DNA from: Prochlorococcus sp. AG-355-J04
Lineage (GTDB): Bacteria > Cyanobacteriota > Cyanobacteriia > PCC-6307 > Cyanobiaceae
Reading direction: 5' to 3'
Assembly: GCA_003280885.1 (NCBI GenBank)
Contig: QCDN01000006.1
Span: forward strand, 1 to 52,245
Length of the DNA: 52,245 bases
Shown here in pieces: positions 49,101-52,245 of the stretch (the first letter of the stretch is position 1; every line of letters starts with the position of its first letter). The position numbers were made by a program, and so were the translations under genes. Below the pieces are notes generated by a model, which was not told the origin of the DNA, searched no databases, and saw nothing but the letters and a program-made list of their open reading frames with translations.

Positions 49101-50108
49101 GGTTTGTGTTGGGAATGCAAACTCTATATTATTGAGTGCAAATTCCTCAATAATTTTTAAATTTATAGATTGTTGAGCTTCCATTGCAGCAAGATAATTA
49201 TTAGTTGGTATGTAATAAACAAGTTCGAAATTAAGACTGAAGTCACCAAAATCTGTGAAATGACACCTATCAAAAGAAGCATCTTTTGTCTCTTCAACTA
49301 TTTTTTTTATTATTATCGGAATCAATTTCATAAGTTTTGGAGAGGTTTCATAAACAACTCCTAATTTATGCACTAACCTTCTTTTTTCCATTTGTGCGTA
49401 ATTTGAAATTATTCCATTTGTAAGGGCGCTGTTGCTCATTACTATTACTTCTCCATTGATACTTCTTATTCTTGAGGATCTTACTCCGACCCTCTCAACC
49501 ATTCCAAGGACCCCATCGGATTTTATAAACTCACCTTTTTGAAAAGGTTTATCAAGCAAAATTGTTATATATTCAAAAAACTCCTGAACTGGATCTTTCA
49601 AAGCTAATCCTGCTCCAATACCCCCTGCACTGAGTAGAGCCCAGATAGCAGTCATTTGAACACCTATATTTTGTAAGAAAAAGATTGAACCAATAGTCCA
49701 TGTTAATGCTTTTATTAAAGGAGTAAGTGAAGATATCATTGAACTTATTGAGGAATCATTAATTTTAGATGTCGATTCTGTTAATGATCTTATTAAAACT
49801 TTGTTGAGAGCTTTTACAATTATTATCAATTTAAATAATTTCAGAATATTCAATAATACAGAGATAAAAGTTATTTCATCAGCAAAAAAATAGTCAATTG
49901 AAAAATAAAATGAGAGGAGAAAACCTATTGGTTTAATAATTCCAGAGATGACCTCAAAAATAAAATCATCAAAATTTGTTTTTGTACGTTTGGAGATCTT
50001 TTTGAAGAATATTTTTGAAAGTTTAGAAATTATTAGCGACAATAAAATTCCAATAAAAAAAATAGATATTGCCAGAAGGAAGTTTTCAGTAACTAATTTC
50101 ATATTCAA
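49071..50108 (-). CDS. MscS-family mechanosensitive ion channel
   Basis: 345 residues. Hydrophobic segments occur near 8-30, 60-75 and 90-115, followed by the pore helix GIGAGLALKDPVQEFF and the beta domain starting ITILLDKPFQKGEFI, the hallmark of MscS. It would release solutes on hypo-osmotic shock from the cytoplasmic membrane. It overlaps the LPOR-like gene tail-to-tail; isochorismatase follows upstream on the same strand after 72 bases. Confidence 0.9.
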   Translation of the reverse strand: MNMKLVTENFLLAISIFFIGILLSLIISKLSKIFFKKISKRTKTNFDDFIFEVISGIIKPIGFLLSFYFSIDYFFADEITFISVLLNILKLFKLIIIVKALNKVLIRSLTESTSKINDSSISSMISSLTPLIKALTWTIGSIFFLQNIGVQMTAIWALLSAGGIGAGLALKDPVQEFFEYITILLDKPFQKGEFIKSDGVLGMVERVGVRSSRIRSINGEVIVMSNSALTNGIISNYAQMEKRRLVHKLGVVYETSPKLMKLIPIIIKKIVEETKDASFDRCHFTDFGDFSLNFELVYYIPTNNYLAAMEAQQSINLKIIEEFALNNIEFAFPTQTLNIESNKSK

Positions 50109-50180
50109 ATAGAACTTAAAAATTTATCTTTAATAAAATTTTAAATTATCTCTAGATAACAAACCAGTCTTGATTTTTCT

Positions 50181-50801
50181 TTATCTAATTATTATATTTC
50201 TTATTTCTTTAAATTCTTTTCTATCTGCAGTTTTGCATAATTCAAAAATTATTGATTCAGTAGTAGTTAAGATCGCCCCTTTCTGAATCATTCTCTGCAA
50301 TGCTATTTCATGATCTACCCTATTTCTACTACTCATAGCATCTGATACGAGAATAACTTCAAATCCTTTTTGTAAACAATCTAAGGCTGTTTGTTGAATA
50401 CAAATATGCGTTTCGATACCACAAACTATTAAATTTGTAATTTTCTTATTTTTAAGTTCTTCTAAAAATTCTTGAATATTAGCTAAGCTAAATTCCATTT
50501 TCTCAATTTTTTTAAATCCATTTTTGGGCAATAATTCAGGTATCGTTGCACCCAATTTGAATGGGTTCTGTTCAGATAAAAAAATGTTCTTTTCTAAAAT
50601 TTGGTAGGCATCTATTAGCTTTTTAATGTTTTTGGTTATTGAATCCTTTTTAAATATTGCTCTTATAATTTTTTCCTGGACATCTATGATTAGTAAAGCA
50701 TTCACTTTTGGTGATAGTTTGTCAGAAGATTTTTCATACCCCTTCATCATTTTATTTAAAGATATATTAAACATAGTATTTTGAACAACTTTAGTAAACA
50801 T
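50181..50801 (-). CDS. Isochorismatase-fold cysteine hydrolase
   Basis: 206 residues. The cysteine-hydrolase triad Asp40 (LIIDVQEK), Lys101 (KIEKMEFS) and Cys134 (ETHICIQQT) is complete. The family includes nicotinamidases, ureidoacrylate and isochorismate hydrolases; I cannot assign a substrate. ATG 50801 gives an extra ~30-residue N-terminus; M10 (50774) is a possible alternative. It diverges from the Fur-family gene. Confidence 0.85.
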   Translation of the reverse strand: MFTKVVQNTMFNISLNKMMKGYEKSSDKLSPKVNALLIIDVQEKIIRAIFKKDSITKNIKKLIDAYQILEKNIFLSEQNPFKLGATIPELLPKNGFKKIEKMEFSLANIQEFLEELKNKKITNLIVCGIETHICIQQTALDCLQKGFEVILVSDAMSSRNRVDHEIALQRMIQKGAILTTTESIIFELCKTADRKEFKEIRNIIIR

Positions 50802-50840
50802 TTTAAATCAAAAAGTTGTTTTACTCTCATCTAGAGTTAT

Positions 50841-50851
50841 TATTGAGAATA
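50841..50851. promoter_or_regulatory. Possible Fur-family operator (TATTGAGAATA)
   Basis: TATT-GAG-AATA is an 11-base palindrome 12 bases before the TTG of the Fur-family gene, in the gap shared with the isochorismatase gene. It is a short, imperfect fit to Fur/Zur-type boxes, so it is offered only as a candidate autoregulatory site. Confidence 0.25.
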
Positions 50852-50863
50852 GCCGTGGGTTAA

Positions 50864-51319
50864 TTGTTGTCATTATCCTCTCAATACAATGTCATCACAT
50901 CTCCTCTTGGAGACGGTTTACATAAAGATGGTAAGAGGTTAACTCCTCAAAGGCTTAAGGTTCTTAATTTATTTGAAAATATTGGTTCTGGAAAGCATCT
51001 TAGTGCTGAAGAGGTACATGAAAAGTTAGTCAAATCAAGCTCCAAAGTTTCACTTGCAACAATTTATAGAACTTTAAGACTTTTAGTGCAAATGGGTTTG
51101 CTTCATGAATTAGAACTCAGTGAGGGCGGACACAGATATGAGTTGCTTAGTAATGACACTCCTGATCATCATCATTTAATTTGTATTAGGTGTGGTAGAA
51201 CAGAAGAATTCGAAAATGAAGAAGTTTTAGAAGCAGGTAAAGTTGCAGCAAAAATTAATGGGTTTAAACTAATTGAATCCTCTTTAAACGTAAGAGCTAT
51301 ATGTCCTAATTGCATTTAG
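50864..51319 (+). CDS. Fur-family metal-responsive repressor
   Basis: 151 residues from TTG 50864. An N-terminal winged helix (RLTPQRLKVLNLF near 25, helix-turn-helix around VSLATIYRTLRLL) is followed by the dimer domain with the His-rich DHHHLIC (101-107). Structural zinc cysteines are Cys107, Cys110, Cys147 and Cys150. It could be Fur, Zur or PerR; nothing visible decides. It is the only transcriptional repressor of clear family in the window. The ArsS-like gene converges on it with a 6-base gap. Confidence 0.9.
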   Translation: MLSLSSQYNVITSPLGDGLHKDGKRLTPQRLKVLNLFENIGSGKHLSAEEVHEKLVKSSSKVSLATIYRTLRLLVQMGLLHELELSEGGHRYELLSNDTPDHHHLICIRCGRTEEFENEEVLEAGKVAAKINGFKLIESSLNVRAICPNCI

Positions 51320-51325
51320 CATATT

Positions 51326-52245
51326 TTAACTTAAAGTACCTCCGCAACTTGATCCTGCACCTGCAGTACAGGCAAAACAATGTTCTTTTACAGCTACTCT
51401 GTAGTCAAAAGTAAATGACTCATCCAATAGATCAAAAAGTGTCTTTGGTCCTTTATTCTCTCGGTAATTTATCTGTTGATTAAAGTCACAATCATAAATT
51501 TCTCCAAGCCAATTTACACTAATAGTTTTTTTGCACATAAGATTTTCTAAATTATTTTCATTAAAATTTTCTTTTAGTAATTTGTAATAAATATTTAGTT
51601 TCCCTTCTTTTCTTAGAGATTCTTCATATCTATTTATTGGCATATTAGTTATCGTGTATAAGTTATTAAAAACAATATTATATTTTTCGAATAATATTTT
51701 TTTATAATCTTTTTCTAATATTTTCTGAGAAGGTGGAAGAATGGGGCTTACAGGATTGTAAACAAGATTTAATTGCAATCCATTTTCTTTCTTTCCATAG
51801 CCTAGATCATTAAGAATTTTTATAGCATTAATACTTTTTTCAAAAACCCCAAGACCCCTTTGAAACTCAACATTATCTTTTTCATAACATGGTAGCGAAG
51901 CAGTAACTATGATTTTATTCTTTGCAAGAAATTGAGGGAGATCTTCATAACCTTCTTCAAAGAAAATTGTTAAATTGCATCTATCAATAATATCAATTTG
52001 TTTTGTGCTCAAACTAGCTATTAGGTTTTTAAATTCTGGGTGAAGTTCTGGCGCGCCACCTGTTATATCTAAAGTCTTGATTTTGTACTTATCAATTATT
52101 TTTGGAATGAGAGATATTATTTCATTGGACATTTTTTCAGTCCTTAGAGGACTTGAATTAACGTGACAATGCTTACAAGCCTGATTGCATTTATAACCTA
52201 TATTGATTTGCAACGTTTCTATAGGTTCTTTATATATTGAGGGGA
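51326..52245 (-). CDS. arsS: Radical SAM protein, arsenosugar-biosynthesis ArsS type, 5' end outside window
   Basis: The frame is open to the window edge at 52245; the in-frame TTG at 52213 is probably not the start, since coding sequence (ETLQINIGYKC) runs past it. The radical-SAM cluster CNQACKHC (CxxxCxxC) is intact and is followed by the C-terminal CFACTAGAGSSCGG cysteine cluster, the ArsS arrangement (known role: adenosyl transfer to methylated arsenic in arsenosugar formation). About 306 residues are visible. Function is inferred from family; no arsM is in the window. Confidence 0.85.
   Translation of the reverse strand, partial: PSIYKEPIETLQINIGYKCNQACKHCHVNSSPLRTEKMSNEIISLIPKIIDKYKIKTLDITGGAPELHPEFKNLIASLSTKQIDIIDRCNLTIFFEEGYEDLPQFLAKNKIIVTASLPCYEKDNVEFQRGLGVFEKSINAIKILNDLGYGKKENGLQLNLVYNPVSPILPPSQKILEKDYKKILFEKYNIVFNNLYTITNMPINRYEESLRKEGKLNIYYKLLKENFNENNLENLMCKKTISVNWLGEIYDCDFNQQINYRENKGPKTLFDLLDESFTFDYRVAVKEHCFACTAGAGSSCGGTLS

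Noticed and set aside
52211..52213. TTG as start of the radical SAM gene
   Set aside because: Coding sequence typical of the family (ETLQINIGYKC) continues upstream of it to the window edge.
1..52245. tRNA, rRNA, tmRNA or integrated phage/IS elements
   Set aside because: I saw no cloverleaf-like sequence, no rRNA motifs and no transposase, integrase or phage structural genes; small RNAs could be missed by reading alone.

Overview
The window looks like a chromosomal segment of a high-light-adapted Prochlorococcus (picocyanobacterium). It is AT-rich (roughly one third G+C by eye) and very densely packed. It carries a Pcb chlorophyll-binding antenna gene, an NDH-1 ndhD gene, the phylloquinone genes menD/menB, a lycopene cyclase and a protochlorophyllide-reductase-like SDR. 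As far as I recall, the gene order around pcbA, a GltS-like carrier, a GST, an SDR and crtL matches high-light strains such as MED4; I could not check this. I saw no rRNA, tRNA, CRISPR array, insertion sequence, integrase or phage genes.

Layout. 1-5662 (+): TamB-like protein (5' end outside the window), proA, folB, small lipase. 14727-5655 (-): a tight run of an RG-rich protein, trpS, thrS, glk, thrB, ndhD and an M3 oligopeptidase. 14893-19975 (+): a probable five-gene unit in which a DUF697 membrane protein and a DUF4336 protein flank a manganese-type ABC transporter (mntC-mntA-mntB). 20948-19982 (-): lepB and a DUF760 protein. 20998-26526 (+): menD, menB, glgA, murF. 30131-26528 (-): aroA, an MnmD-like methyltransferase, glmU. 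30260-36803 (+): comB, a Nit1-like amidase, a cell-wall amidase, murI, a long-chain prenyl diphosphate synthase, acs. 37522-36800 (-): DUF1350. 37639-38418 (+): a DnaQ-like exonuclease. 38871-38449 (-): a striking decapeptide-repeat/DUF3721 protein. 38970-41213 (+): hisS and three small genes. 41440-41769 is the only long non-coding stretch and lies upstream of pcbA. 41770-45262: pcbA with a strong terminator, a GltS-like carrier, a small unknown and a GST. 45337-47874: a GIY-YIG-like membrane protein, an SDR and lycopene cyclase. 48099-50801: an LPOR-like SDR, an MscS channel and an isochorismatase-fold hydrolase. 50864-52245: a Fur-family regulator and an ArsS-like radical SAM protein cut by the window end.

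Most of the content is core housekeeping: amino acid and tRNA charging, envelope precursors (GlmU, MurF, MurI, AmiC-like), isoprenoid/quinone/carotenoid/chlorophyll functions and carbon storage. The less understood items are the decapeptide-repeat DUF3721 protein, the LPOR paralogue in which a conserved cysteine position appears to be Leu, the GIY-YIG/three-helix membrane protein, the RG-rich ribbon-helix-helix-like protein next to trpS, the DUF697/DUF4336 genes flanking the Mn transporter, and inverted/direct repeats upstream of pcbA. None of these proves a new system.
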